A stretch of DNA of 64,000 nucleotides, from positions 280,338 to 344,337 of the forward strand of contig NZ_ATUW01000002.1 in NCBI RefSeq assembly GCF_000420405.1, read 5' to 3'. A model generated the notes under the pieces. The model had not been told where the DNA came from, made no database searches, and saw nothing but the letters and a program-made list of their open reading frames with translations. Of this stretch, positions 17,717-27,202 are shown in pieces. The DNA comes from Winkia neuii subsp. neuii DSM 8576. GTDB lineage: Bacteria; Actinomycetota; Actinomycetes; Actinomycetales; Actinomycetaceae. A program made the translations under genes and the position numbers. The number at the start of each line of letters is the position of its first letter. Positions within the stretch are counted from its first letter, which is position 1.

Positions 17717-18891
17717 TGCCCGGCACAAAAATATTCACCAAACACTTTCTAGCCGGCACCTTCGCCAACTTTTTCGTCTATATCCAGTACTACGTCCTTA
17801 TCGTGTCGGTAACGACCTACGCTAAAGAAACCTACGCGGCCTCTGTGTCTGCCGCTGGGTTTGCTGCCAGCATCTTCATTTTGGGGGCTCTGCTAGCCCG
17901 CTTCGTGAGCCCGGTCGTTATGAAGACGCTCGGGCGCCGGCGAACCTTGCTGACAGGTCTGGCCCTGGTGGTGCTTTCCTGCCTAGCCTACCTGGTGACG
18001 AATTCTCTGCTTGCACTGCTACTGATTAGGGCTCTGCACGGGGTGGCCTACGGCATTTCCCAAACCGCGGTTACATCACTGGTGACCGCACGCATCCCCA
18101 TATCTCACCACGGCGAGGGCATCGGCTACTTCATGCTCTCAATTACCGTCGGATCCGCCATCGGCCCCTTCATCGGGACGGTTGCAATGCACATACTAGG
18201 GTTCAACACACTCTTTTTGATTTGTGCCGCAGTTTCGGTTCTTGCCCTCCTTTGTGCGCTAGCCATGGGCCCCGAGCAAGCCAAACTGCGCAGTGCGACC
18301 GAGGCCGAAAATACCACCAAAAAGCTAGCCTTTACTACCTTTGTGGAACCCAGCGCACTGCCAATCTCTACAGTCACCGCCCTAATCTACTTTGGCTACG
18401 GGGCGGTGCTGACCTACCTCAATTCCTTTGCTGCAGAGCAAGGTCTGGTAGAAGCTGCCGGCATTTACTTCGTGATCTACGCGCTAATCATGTTCGTCAC
18501 CCGCCCGCTCACCGGGCGCCTGTTCGACCGCCGCGGAGACCTTCCAGTAATGGTGCCCGGCTACAGCGCCATGGTGGTCGGGCTAGCAGTGCTAGCTGCA
18601 GCCACCAACTCATTCCTGCTGCTGGCAGCGGCTGCGCTCATGGGCTTTGGCATCGGCGCTTCCCAGCCAGCAGGGTTGGCCTTGGCAATCAAAAATGCTC
18701 CGGATAGCCAACTCGACGTTGCCAACTCCACCTACTTCGTGTTCATGGATGCCGCCATCGGGGTTTGCCCGCTAGTTCTGGGGTGGATGGTCCCCACCTT
18801 CGGCTACCGCGGCCTATATCTGGCAGTCACAGCGATTGCCGCCCTAGCCCTGGGCGCCTACCTGGCAGGCAAGAGAGCCCACAAAATCTAG
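17716..18891 (+). CDS. MFS transporter (12 TM, drug/metabolite efflux type)
   Basis: 391 residues with about twelve hydrophobic helices. The A-motif-like loop appears as SPVVMKTLGRRRTLLTGLALV between TM2 and TM3 and again as TGRLFDRRGDLPVMVPGY in the second half, typical of 12-TM MFS exporters of the DHA1 type. The GTG start overlaps the uspA stop, with CAGGAG nine bases upstream. It ends about 20 bases before a long perfect palindrome that probably terminates both this gene and guaA. Substrate unknown; linkage to a stress protein and LysR regulator suggests an inducible efflux function. Confidence 0.88.
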   Translation: MPGTKIFTKHFLAGTFANFFVYIQYYVLIVSVTTYAKETYAASVSAAGFAASIFILGALLARFVSPVVMKTLGRRRTLLTGLALVVLSCLAYLVTNSLLALLLIRALHGVAYGISQTAVTSLVTARIPISHHGEGIGYFMLSITVGSAIGPFIGTVAMHILGFNTLFLICAAVSVLALLCALAMGPEQAKLRSATEAENTTKKLAFTTFVEPSALPISTVTALIYFGYGAVLTYLNSFAAEQGLVEAAGIYFVIYALIMFVTRPLTGRLFDRRGDLPVMVPGYSAMVVGLAVLAAATNSFLLLAAAALMGFGIGASQPAGLALAIKNAPDSQLDVANSTYFVFMDAAIGVCPLVLGWMVPTFGYRGLYLAVTAIAALALGAYLAGKRAHKI

Positions 18892-18913
18892 CTAGCATCC
18901 ACACAGTGACAAG

Positions 18914-18943
18914 GGGGCCTCCAGCCAGCTGGCTGGAGGCCCC
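18914..18943. terminator. Perfect 30-bp palindrome between convergent genes
   Basis: GGGGCCTCCAGCCAG is followed immediately by its exact reverse complement. It lies between the ends of the MFS gene and the convergent guaA gene, so a bidirectional terminator is the natural reading. Neither side has a clear U-tract, only short pyrimidine stretches. Confidence 0.7.
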
Positions 18944-18949
18944 ACTCCT

Positions 18950-20527
18950 TTACTCCCACTCAATAGTTCCGGGCGGTTTGGAGGTGCAATCCAAAACCAC
19001 TCGGTTCACCTGGGGGACCGCGTTAGTAATGCGTGTGCTTATGCGGGCCAGCACGTCGTAGGGAAGCCTCGTCCAGTCTGCCGTCATGGCGTCCTCGGAA
19101 GAAACCGGGCGCAGCACGATCGGATGCCCGTAAGTGCGTCCGTCACCTTGCACCCCCACCGAATGGACATCTGCTAGCAGCACCACCGGGCACTGCCAGA
19201 TCTGCCGATCCAGGCCAGCCTTAGTCAATTCCTCGCGAGCAATTAGGTCGGCGGCACGCAAGATCTGAAGACGCTCCTTGGTGACCTCGCCAATAATGCG
19301 AATCCCCAGCCCAGGACCCGGGAACGGCTGACGCCACACAATGTTCTGGGGTACCCCTAAGGTGAGACCAATCTGGCGTACCTCGTCTTTGAACAACGTG
19401 CGCAACGGTTCGATCAACTCGAAGTTGAGATCCTCGGGCAAGCCCCCCACATTGTGGTGCGACTTGATGTTAGCTGCCCCCTCGCCCCCGCCGGACTCAA
19501 CTACGTCCGGGTACAAGGTGCCCTGTACCAAAAACTTGATTGGGGCGCCCTCGGCTCCCGCTTTGCGCACCAAATCCAGCTGAGCTGCCTCAAAGGAGCG
19601 AATGAACTCGCGACCGATAATCTTGCGCTTGGTTTCGGGATCAGAAACGCCCTGCAGAGCAGTAAGGAAACGCTCGGACTCGTCAACCGTGACGATCTTG
19701 ATGCCAGTCGAAGCCGCATAGTCGTGTTCCACCTGTTCGTGCTCGCCCGCACGCAGCAAGCCGTGGTCTACAAAAATACAGGTCAATTGGTCGCCAATAG
19801 CCTTGTGCACCAACGCCGCAGCAACCGAGGAATCCACCCCACCCGACAGCCCACAGATGACCTGCGCATCGCCAACCTGGGCACGGATCTTCTCCACCTG
19901 GGTGTCAATAATGGAAGCAGAAGTCCAATCCCCTGCCAAGCCGGCGCCCTCGTAAAGGAAGTGCTCAAGCGCCTTTTGCCCGAATTCGCTGTGATGCACC
20001 TCGGGGTGCCACTGCACCCCGTACAGGCCGCGTTCGCGATCTTCAAAGGCAGCCACCGGGGTCTCGGCAGTAGAGGCGGTAACCGTAAAGCCCTTGGGAG
20101 CCTGCTGCACCGCGTCGCCATGGCTCATCCACACGGCCTGCGCCTGCGGAGTACCCCCCAGCAGCAAGCCGCCGTCACCTTCGAGACGAACCTCAGTATG
20201 GCCATACTCGCGAGTGCCGGTCTTGCCGACCTTGCCCCCAAGTTTGGCGGCCATTGTCTGGAAACCATAGCAGATGCCGAGCACGGGCACGCCAGCAGAA
20301 AAGATTTCCGGATCAATACTGGGGGCGCCCTCGGCGTACACCGAAGAAGGCCCGCCAGACAGAATAATCGCGGCCGGATTCTTAGCCAACATGTGCGCCG
20401 CATCCATAGTGTGCGGCACGATCTCGGAATAGACGCGAGCTTCGCGCACCCTGCGCGCAATCAACTGCGCATACTGGGCTCCAAAATCAACCACCAGGAC
20501 GGGGCGTTCAGTAATACTTGAAGTCAC
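18950..20527 (-). CDS. guaA: GMP synthase (glutamine-hydrolysing)
   Basis: 525 residues, full length. The class-I glutamine amidotransferase domain shows [50 protein letters not shown] with the catalytic Cys, and [10 protein letters not shown] with the His-Glu pair. The ATP-PPase domain starts at [17 protein letters not shown], and the C-terminal dimerisation domain ends in [18 protein letters not shown]. It aminates XMP to GMP using glutamine and ATP. Start is GTG ([12 protein letters not shown]); no strong ribosome-binding site is seen upstream. It follows a LacI regulator gene in the same orientation with ~50 bases between. Confidence 0.97.
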   Translation of the reverse strand: MTSSITERPVLVVDFGAQYAQLIARRVREARVYSEIVPHTMDAAHMLAKNPAAIILSGGPSSVYAEGAPSIDPEIFSAGVPVLGICYGFQTMAAKLGGKVGKTGTREYGHTEVRLEGDGGLLLGGTPQAQAVWMSHGDAVQQAPKGFTVTASTAETPVAAFEDRERGLYGVQWHPEVHHSEFGQKALEHFLYEGAGLAGDWTSASIIDTQVEKIRAQVGDAQVICGLSGGVDSSVAAALVHKAIGDQLTCIFVDHGLLRAGEHEQVEHDYAASTGIKIVTVDESERFLTALQGVSDPETKRKIIGREFIRSFEAAQLDLVRKAGAEGAPIKFLVQGTLYPDVVESGGGEGAANIKSHHNVGGLPEDLNFELIEPLRTLFKDEVRQIGLTLGVPQNIVWRQPFPGPGLGIRIIGEVTKERLQILRAADLIAREELTKAGLDRQIWQCPVVLLADVHSVGVQGDGRTYGHPIVLRPVSSEDAMTADWTRLPYDVLARISTRITNAVPQVNRVVLDCTSKPPGTIEWE

Positions 20528-20575
20528 AGGTACATGTTAGCCCGGCGCGGGCACGCGTGCACCATCCCCCACCAG

Positions 20576-21586
20576 TTACTTTTTCCATAGCCTACGCCGT
20601 GTCGAGCGCCGGGCCACCAGGGTGGGTTCGATCATTTCGGAACGCCCTGGTGCCTTGCGATCCCGCTGGCGCGATTCGATCATTTGCACGGCCCCCCGCG
20701 CCATGCGCGCCAGCCCCTGATCTATCGAGGTCAGCTCCAGCGAATAGAACGAGGCCAACGCCGTGTTGTCGTAGCCAGTCACCCCCACGTCTACCCCTAA
20801 GGACATGCCTCTGGACATGATCTCGACGGCAGCCTCGAAAGCTATCTGGTCGTTGTGACAAATAAATGCCACATCGGTGGAGTTGAAAATGTCGAAAGCC
20901 TGCAACACGGCCTCGGAGACGCGCCCGGTAACGGTAATGGTTACCGCCTCGTCGGCCCTGCCCATTTTCTTCATAGCCGCCAAGAATCCGCTTTGGCGCC
21001 TATTAGCTGAAGTTTGGGGGATGTCGGCGTCCTCGTCCTCTAAAAACACGATGTGCTTATAACCGGCCTCAACCGCATGCTCGGTGGCAAGAGCCTCCCC
21101 CCTGGCGTCGTCGCACAATACCGCGTCTACCATTCCCTTAGCCGGAGGGCGGTTGAGTAGGCAGACGGGCACCAACTCACCAATTTTCAAAATAGCCTCG
21201 GGGGACAGAAGCGAACCGGTCAAAATTAGCCCGTCGGCACCCATCTCGATAAAGCGGTCAATTACAGAGCGTTCCACTTCCAAGACCGAAGCCGACGACC
21301 CGATGAGCGGGGTCAGATTGCGTTCAGATGCGGCAACGCGGATGGCGTCGGCAAGGTCCCCGAAGAAGGGGTTCGAAAAGCCGGGCGTAACGAGCCCGAT
21401 TGTGCGGGTGCGTCGCTCCACTAGGGCCCGGGCAGCAGCGTTGGGTCGATACCCCAAAGTGGCCATGGCCTCTTGGACGGCTCGGCGTTTTGCAGCTGAG
21501 ACATGTTTATCCCCACGCACTACCAGGGATACGAGTTGCCTAGAAACTCCTGCTAGGTCAGCAACGTCTTGTTGGGTTGGCTGCAT
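20576..21586 (-). CDS. LacI family transcriptional regulator
   Basis: 336 residues. N-terminal HTH TQQDVADLAGVSRQLVSLVV plus hinge helix PNAAARALVERRT, then a periplasmic-binding-protein-like sensor domain (IGLVTPGFSNPFFGDLADAI, GADGLILTGSLLSPEAIL, VGVTGYDNTALASFYSLELTSI). The hinge resembles classical LacI/PurR repressors that bind palindromic operators. The gene starts nine bases after the MFS transporter stop, so they form an operon and the transporter is the likely target. The inducer is unknown; GVTGYDNT and DQGLARMARGAV are usual for sugar- or nucleoside-responsive members. Confidence 0.92.
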   Translation of the reverse strand: MQPTQQDVADLAGVSRQLVSLVVRGDKHVSAAKRRAVQEAMATLGYRPNAAARALVERRTRTIGLVTPGFSNPFFGDLADAIRVAASERNLTPLIGSSASVLEVERSVIDRFIEMGADGLILTGSLLSPEAILKIGELVPVCLLNRPPAKGMVDAVLCDDARGEALATEHAVEAGYKHIVFLEDEDADIPQTSANRRQSGFLAAMKKMGRADEAVTITVTGRVSEAVLQAFDIFNSTDVAFICHNDQIAFEAAVEIMSRGMSLGVDVGVTGYDNTALASFYSLELTSIDQGLARMARGAVQMIESRQRDRKAPGRSEMIEPTLVARRSTRRRLWKK

Positions 21587-21595
21587 AGTTTTAGT

Positions 21596-23029
21596 CTACC
21601 TGCCGCGCCGCCCTAAAACCTGCGGAGGTGGGGGCACCACGCGCGCCACCCCAACCGTGGCCAGCGCATCTACTGCCGCCATGGCAAAGAACGCCACCCC
21701 CGCCCCAAAATGGTCCGCCACCAGCAAAAACAATCCCAAGGACAGCCCTAACACTACCAGCGAAGTGGCATTGGCCCGCGCCCTCACAGGCCCGGGAGTA
21801 TGCGCTCTGGTCAGGGAATTTGAGGCGGGGAACATCACCATGATCACAATCAGAGTGTGCGCAAAGAAGATCGCAGCTACCAGCGTCCACGCCCCCCAAA
21901 AGTGCGGAACAACCACCGCGAAGGTGAGCCCGAGCGCAAGTAAAGCCACTATCGAAGTCACCCCTCCCACCAGCAGACTCTGCCGCCGCGAGGTACCCAG
22001 CGCCAAAGACTCGGGCAAGAATCCGTAGACCCTAAAGATCAGCCCGAACAGGGCGCAGGCTACAGCCCCCATGCCCACGATCACCGAGATGGTCATAGAG
22101 GTTCCCGTCCACGAACAAATAGCGATTCCGAACAAGAAAATAATGCCCGCCCCAGTCGAATGCAGCCCAAAGGCGGCAACGATCGCCGACCGAGTCATAA
22201 TTTTTTGCCGCGGCGAGGAATACTGCGCTTTGCGCCTGCCTACAGTCTCGTCGGTTACCGAAGCCAGGATTTCCATGCGCCCAAATTCGCGGGCAATCCT
22301 CGCTGCAGAACCAGAACGGATCTTTACGAGGGCGGCTAGCGCCTGCTCGCCTTTGTGTTGGCGGATGAGCAGCACGGGCGATTCGGGGCCCACAAAACTA
22401 GCTCCCGCCCCCACTAGGGCAGGCAGTACCGGAAAGAAGAAAAGCGGGCTAGGACCGGACAAAAAAGAAGGCATGTCGACTGTTTCTATTTCGTTCAGCC
22501 ACGCCCAGGTGGCAGTAATTGACAGGCCCAGCAAAATTCCGGACAGCAACCCCAGATCGCCGATCACGTAAAACCGTCCGCGCAAGGTGGAGGGCATAAT
22601 TTGGCGAATATATTTGCCCGCCGCACTAACTGCCGCCCCGCAAGCTGCTCCACCTACCACGACTGCGCCCTCGAGGGCCCAAAAAGTAGGCTGCACCGCA
22701 GCTAGCAAGAGCGCTAACGCTGCCACAACCATCGCTAGCGACACCAGCTTGCGCGAAGAGATCCCCTTCTCGTCCAGATTCTGGGATAGGTAAATCCCGG
22801 GTGCGGCAGCCAAAAATGCGCTCGTAACTAAAGCCGCTTGTTCAAATACTGAAATACCCGCGTAGTTGAAATATTTGAGCAGGGGCATGCAGGCCCCCAG
22901 GGTCGAAATAATCCATCCGACAGTAATCATTACCAGCACAAACTGTGCCATCACCCGGGGTCGGCCTACGCGAACAGCGTCCGCTTTTAGCTCCTCAATG
23001 TGGTGTACCAAACTGGCTCTTTCAGCCAC
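21596..23029 (-). CDS. MFS transporter, degenerate sugar-porter type
   Basis: About 477 residues with twelve predicted membrane helices and a long central loop. The post-TM6 segment FVGPESPVLLIRQHKGEQALAALVKI is a weak version of the sugar-porter PESPRWL signature, and an early helix pair is followed by SQNLDEKGISSRKLVSLAMV. It should move a sugar or related solute by proton coupling. I place the start at GTG 23029, with GAGGAG five bases upstream; GTG 23035 would be too close to that site. It is followed by its probable LacI repressor gene and is divergent from pta. Confidence 0.82.
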   Translation of the reverse strand: MAERASLVHHIEELKADAVRVGRPRVMAQFVLVMITVGWIISTLGACMPLLKYFNYAGISVFEQAALVTSAFLAAAPGIYLSQNLDEKGISSRKLVSLAMVVAALALLLAAVQPTFWALEGAVVVGGAACGAAVSAAGKYIRQIMPSTLRGRFYVIGDLGLLSGILLGLSITATWAWLNEIETVDMPSFLSGPSPLFFFPVLPALVGAGASFVGPESPVLLIRQHKGEQALAALVKIRSGSAARIAREFGRMEILASVTDETVGRRKAQYSSPRQKIMTRSAIVAAFGLHSTGAGIIFLFGIAICSWTGTSMTISVIVGMGAVACALFGLIFRVYGFLPESLALGTSRRQSLLVGGVTSIVALLALGLTFAVVVPHFWGAWTLVAAIFFAHTLIVIMVMFPASNSLTRAHTPGPVRARANATSLVVLGLSLGLFLLVADHFGAGVAFFAMAAVDALATVGVARVVPPPPQVLGRRGR

Positions 23030-23062
23030 TCCCACTCCTCACACCGTTTGTCAATACAATTA

Positions 23063-23074
23063 GATTACCTAATC
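23063..23074. promoter_or_regulatory. Short inverted repeat in the MFS/pta divergent region
   Basis: GATTACCTAATC is a 5-2-5 inverted repeat, about 35 bases upstream of the MFS start and 135 upstream of pta. It is a candidate binding site for the linked LacI regulator, but it lacks the central CG usual in LacI-family operators. Weak evidence. Confidence 0.25.
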
Positions 23075-23208
23075 AGTCCGCAAAAGTGATTATTTCGAAG
23101 CAAAAATTAGCGCAAAATGAGTGACCAAAGGCGCGTCCTATTTTTTTCCTGCGCCTTCCCGAAACAGTTACAGTTAGCACTGGAAGCTAATCTCTACGAG
23201 GAGAAGTA

Positions 23209-24678
23209 ATGACTCGGATCCACGTGCTACCCGTTGACACGTCGTTTACTGTCAGCCCCATCGCTGACAAGATCGCCCAGAAACTAAACTCTACCCCAGC
23301 CCGCCCCTACGCCGAGGGGGAATGGTTCCTGCAAGCCAAGTCCTTGCGCGCAAAGGCAATTCCTGCTCTAGCTGACGCAAAGGTAGTTGACGGCACTGTT
23401 GCCACCTCCTACTCGGGCCTGTCACTGCTGGCCACCCAGGCGGGCGTCGCCGCTGACGATTCTGCGACCGTCCTGCTCGTGGTAGATGGTTCTAAGACTA
23501 AGAATCCCGAAGGGGCAATCGCAGCGGCCCGCAAAGTCGTCGAAGACTCGCACGCTTCCGTAGCCGGAACCCTCTACGTCGGCGGCCAGGCTCCCGCCTC
23601 GGAAAACGTGTTTGCCGCCCAGAGCACCGACATATCCGACGAATTGGCCGAAAAGCTTGCCGCTCTTACCCAAACTGCCGGCTCTGGGGTAGTCACCCCC
23701 GGCGCTTTTAAGGCTGGCTTCATCAAGCAGGCCAAGTCGCAGCTGCGCACCATCGTCCTGCCCGAGCCCGACGATCTGCGGGTACTCCAAGCCGCCGCTA
23801 CCGTCCTCGAAATGGGCACTGCCAACCTGGTTCTACTGGGCGAGGAAGCAGACATCAAGGCTGCCGCGGACAAAGAAGGCCTCGACATTTCAGCCGCCCA
23901 GATCGTTTCCCCCAAAGATCCGGAGCGCATTGACCGCTACGCCCAGATTCTGTACGAAGCTCGCAAGCACAAGGGCGTCGACCTCGAAAAAGCCAAGTCG
24001 ATGTTGGCAGACGTTTCTTACTTTGGCACTTTGATGATTGCTGCCGGCGAGGCCGACGGCATGGTTTCCGGCGCCGTCCATACAACGGCCGAAACCATTC
24101 GCCCCGCTCTGCAGATCATCAAGACTAAGCCCGGCACTTCTACAGTGTCCGGGTCTTTCTTTGTTCTTCTCGAAGATCGCGTGCAGCTATACGCCGACTG
24201 CGCGGTAACTATCGACCCCACTTCGGATCAGCTTGTCGACATCGCTGCCGCTTCCGCCGATACCGCAAAGAACTTCGGGATGGACCCGAAGGTCGCCCTC
24301 ATTTCCTACTCCACCGGCGATTCGGGCAAGGGCCCAACCGTGGACAAGGTCAAAGAGGCCATGGCTAAAATCAAGGATTCCCACCCCGAATTAGTTGTCG
24401 ACGGACCGTTGCAGTTCGACGCTGCCTTCGATCCGACAGTTGCGGCTAAGAAGCGCCCCGGCTCCCCCGTAGCGGGGCAGGCGAACGTGTTTGTGTTCGT
24501 CAACCTGGACCAGGGCAACTGCACGTACAAGGCGGTCCAGCGCACGGCTGGGGCCACCGCAATTGGACCGATCTTGCAGGGTATGAAGAAGCCTGTAAAC
24601 GACCTGTCCCGCGGAGCAACCGTAGACGACATTGTGAACACCGTTATCCTCACCGCCATCCAGGCGCAGGAAAAGTAA
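23209..24678 (+). CDS. pta: Phosphate acetyltransferase
   Basis: 489 residues, intermediate between the short (~330) and long (~700) forms: an N-terminal ~160-residue region with the P-loop-like half reduced, then the complete PTA_PTB catalytic domain (LRTIVLPEPDDLRVLQAAA, YFGTLMIAAGEADGMVSGAV, VALISYSTGDSGKGPTVDK, GPLQFDAAFDP). It interconverts acetyl-CoA and acetyl phosphate; ackA follows 28 bases downstream. GAGGAGAAG lies just before the ATG. Together the genes give ATP from acetyl-CoA during fermentative growth, fitting a facultative or anaerobic organism. Confidence 0.95.
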   Translation: MTRIHVLPVDTSFTVSPIADKIAQKLNSTPARPYAEGEWFLQAKSLRAKAIPALADAKVVDGTVATSYSGLSLLATQAGVAADDSATVLLVVDGSKTKNPEGAIAAARKVVEDSHASVAGTLYVGGQAPASENVFAAQSTDISDELAEKLAALTQTAGSGVVTPGAFKAGFIKQAKSQLRTIVLPEPDDLRVLQAAATVLEMGTANLVLLGEEADIKAAADKEGLDISAAQIVSPKDPERIDRYAQILYEARKHKGVDLEKAKSMLADVSYFGTLMIAAGEADGMVSGAVHTTAETIRPALQIIKTKPGTSTVSGSFFVLLEDRVQLYADCAVTIDPTSDQLVDIAAASADTAKNFGMDPKVALISYSTGDSGKGPTVDKVKEAMAKIKDSHPELVVDGPLQFDAAFDPTVAAKKRPGSPVAGQANVFVFVNLDQGNCTYKAVQRTAGATAIGPILQGMKKPVNDLSRGATVDDIVNTVILTAIQAQEK

Positions 24679-24706
24679 TCCCTACAGATAAAAGGAGAAG
24701 TGCTCT

Positions 24707-25894
24707 ATGGCACGCACCGTTCTAGTAATTAACTCCGGTTCGTCCTCGATCAAGTACCAGCTACTCGATCCCGACACCGGGGAAGTACATGCCAAGGGCC
24801 TGTGCGAAAGGATCGGCGAGAAGGAAGCCCACATTGCCCACAAGTACAACGGGCAGACTACCGATGTGAACGAGCCTATCGCGGACCACGGTTTCGGCCT
24901 TTCCGAGATTCTGCGCCTCTTCGACGAGGTCGGCCCCTCCATTGCCGATGCCAACGTCGTGGGTGTTGGTCACCGCGTAGTTCAAGGTGGCAAGTACTTC
25001 GACGGACCGGCTTTGGTTACTGACGAGGTTCGCCAGAAGATCGAAGAGTTGTGCCCGCTGGCACCGCTGCACAACCCCGCCAACTTGGCCGGTATCGACG
25101 TAGCTAAGAAGCTGCTGCCCGACGTGCCCCACGTAGTAGTTTTCGACACCGCCTTCTTCCAGACGCTGCCGGCGGAGGCCTCCACCTACGCTATTGACCA
25201 AGACGTTGCCGAAAAGTACGAGATCCGCCGCTATGGCGCCCACGGCACCTCGCACCGTTTCGTCTCGGGCCGAGTCAGCGAGATTCTGGGCCGGAACGAT
25301 CTGAAGCAGATTGTGTTGCACCTGGGCAACGGTGCTTCGGCCTCGGCAGTTGTAAACGGCAAGGCCGTAGATACCTCCATGGGGCTGACCCCGCTCGAGG
25401 GGCTAGTTATGGGTACCCGCACCGGCGACATCGACCCGGCAGTTGTGTTCCACCTTTCCCGCCAGGCGGGCATGTCCACCGACGAGCTGGATACGCTGTT
25501 CAACAAGAAGTCCGGCCTGCTCGGCCTGTGTGGCGACAACGACATGCGCACCGTGCGCGACCTAGCGGACGAAGGCAATCAGAAGGCCCGAGCCGCCCTC
25601 GACGTGTACCTGCACCGGCTGGTCTCCTACATCGGCCGCTATTACGCTGTAATGGGCGGACTGGACGTTATTACGTTCACCGCCGGCGTTGGCGAGAATG
25701 ATGTCGACATCCGCCGCGAGCTGTGCGAGCGGCTAGCATTCATGGGCATCGAACTGGATCAGGAAGCCAACAAGGTCCGCGGCGACGACCCGCGCACCAT
25801 CTCGACTCCGGAATCCAAGATCACCGTAATGGTTGTTCCCACCAACGAAGAACTATCCATTGCCCAACAGGTTATGGAGATCGCGCAAAAGTAA
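24707..25894 (+). CDS. ackA: Acetate kinase
   Basis: 395 residues, standard size. ASKHA-fold motifs in order: TVLVINSGSSSIKYQLL, VGHRVVQGGKYF, VFDTAFFQTLPAEA, YGAHGTSHRFVSG, LHLGNGASASAV, DTSMGLTPLEGLVMGTRTGD and FTAGVGENDVDIRRELC. It transfers phosphate from acetyl phosphate to ADP. AAAGGAGAAG precedes the ATG. The gene ends just before a strong 14-bp hairpin, closing a two-gene pta-ackA operon. Confidence 0.97.
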   Translation: MARTVLVINSGSSSIKYQLLDPDTGEVHAKGLCERIGEKEAHIAHKYNGQTTDVNEPIADHGFGLSEILRLFDEVGPSIADANVVGVGHRVVQGGKYFDGPALVTDEVRQKIEELCPLAPLHNPANLAGIDVAKKLLPDVPHVVVFDTAFFQTLPAEASTYAIDQDVAEKYEIRRYGAHGTSHRFVSGRVSEILGRNDLKQIVLHLGNGASASAVVNGKAVDTSMGLTPLEGLVMGTRTGDIDPAVVFHLSRQAGMSTDELDTLFNKKSGLLGLCGDNDMRTVRDLADEGNQKARAALDVYLHRLVSYIGRYYAVMGGLDVITFTAGVGENDVDIRRELCERLAFMGIELDQEANKVRGDDPRTISTPESKITVMVVPTNEELSIAQQVMEIAQK

Positions 25895-25907
25895 CTGAGC
25901 GTATATA

Positions 25908-25949
25908 AGATCCGGCCTCCCACCTTTTCCGCGGCGGGAGGCCGGATCT
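25908..25949. terminator. Terminator hairpin after ackA (bidirectional position)
   Basis: AGATCCGGCCTCCC pairs perfectly with GGGAGGCCGGATCT across a 14-base loop. It lies 13 bases after the ackA stop and just beyond the end of the convergent ABC permease gene. The downstream side is A/T-rich but without a long U-run. Confidence 0.8.
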
Positions 25950-25966
25950 ATTAATGCCGCCTTGCC

Positions 25967-27202
25967 CTAGGCTTTCACGGCTTGTCTACCAAATGCCTGC
26001 CGGAACGAGAGCTTGCCCCCGGTGTTCATAACGCCGCGCCTGTAGGCTCGCCCTCCGACCCAGATCAGCAGGGGTAGGGCCACCAGGTTGAGCACAATGG
26101 CAACTAGGATTTCCCAGGTGGGAGCCACACCCCAGGCGATGCGCACGGGCATGGCATAGCAGCTGGCCCCCGGAATGAACGAGAGCACCCGCACCAGAGT
26201 AGAGGTGGGATTGTTCATTGCCACGAACAACGTGACGTACAGGACCACCATTTGCCACAGCAGCAGCGGCATGAGCGCAGTGCCCATATCTTCGCTGCGG
26301 GTAACCATGGCGCCCACACCAGCGTAGAGGAAAATATAGGTGGCAAAGCCCAAAACCATCCATGCCACGACCCAACCGGATATGCCGGCCACATCCAGCT
26401 GGATGTCCACTGCCTTGATTAGCGCCATCCCCCCGACAATAGCCCCGCTGCCCATTATTACCAGCTGCGCCAACGCCATCACGGCCACACCTAAGACTTT
26501 GCCGAGCAGCAGCCTCGAGGGGCTCACCGCCCCCAAGAGCACCTCAACTATTCTTGAGGACTTTTCTTCTACCACTCCGAGCGCAACCACCTGGCCGGCG
26601 GTCAAAATGATCATAAATAGCAACAGTAGGGCAACCAGCGAAACGAAGTAACCGGTGAGATGATCTGTGGCACCGGAATCGTCATCGCTATCTTCAGATA
26701 GGTCAACGGTTTTGAACTGGACATTGTTTACCCGCTCGTTTAATTCGTTCACGTTCCCGCCGATGTCCTGCACGTATTTGCCCAGTTCGGCCGAGGCGAC
26801 AACCTGCCGTACTGTGGTAGAAAGCGACAGTGAGGCAGGCCCGTTGGACAGCAGCTGAACTTGGTCGCCCACTTTGACGAGGGCGTAGTCGGCGGTGCCG
26901 TCTTTAACTTGCTTCTTGGCGACCTCGGCTGAGGGAACCCGCTTTGCCACCGAGTCGTTTGCTAGCACCCCCGCCCCGGAGGAGGCCATTTGTTTAGAAA
27001 CGGCTTTGAGCGCACTGCCTATTTCTTGGGTGTCGGCGGTGACCGCAATCTTCTCGGGCTCAGCTTCTTGCCCCAAGAATTTGGCGGCAACCGTACCTCC
27101 AACGCCAAAGACGAGGGCGATCAAAATGGTGGTTATTACTGTAGCTTTGTTTAGCCCTCGCTGGATGATTTCACGCTTGGCAATCTGCAGCACCTGGTTC
27201 AT
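25967..27202 (-). CDS. ABC-2 type transporter permease (NatB/YhaP-like)
   Basis: 411 residues. One N-terminal helix (TVITTILIALVFGVGGTVAA), a long extracytoplasmic domain (residues ~45-185) rich in charged and Asp residues, then five or six C-terminal helices starting at TGYFVSLVALLLLFMIILTA. The conserved EEKSSRIVEVLLGAVSPSRLLLGK is the ABC-2 gate-helix motif of Na+/drug exporters. It overlaps its ATPase gene by four bases (ATGA) with AGGAGG upstream. It should form the membrane part of an efflux pump, for example for Na+, antibiotics or lantibiotics. Confidence 0.9.
   Translation of the reverse strand: MNQVLQIAKREIIQRGLNKATVITTILIALVFGVGGTVAAKFLGQEAEPEKIAVTADTQEIGSALKAVSKQMASSGAGVLANDSVAKRVPSAEVAKKQVKDGTADYALVKVGDQVQLLSNGPASLSLSTTVRQVVASAELGKYVQDIGGNVNELNERVNNVQFKTVDLSEDSDDDSGATDHLTGYFVSLVALLLLFMIILTAGQVVALGVVEEKSSRIVEVLLGAVSPSRLLLGKVLGVAVMALAQLVIMGSGAIVGGMALIKAVDIQLDVAGISGWVVAWMVLGFATYIFLYAGVGAMVTRSEDMGTALMPLLLWQMVVLYVTLFVAMNNPTSTLVRVLSFIPGASCYAMPVRIAWGVAPTWEILVAIVLNLVALPLLIWVGGRAYRRGVMNTGGKLSFRQAFGRQAVKA

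Noticed and set aside
18914..18943. 30-bp palindrome as a regulatory operator
   Set aside because: It lies between two converging gene ends, where a terminator is expected.
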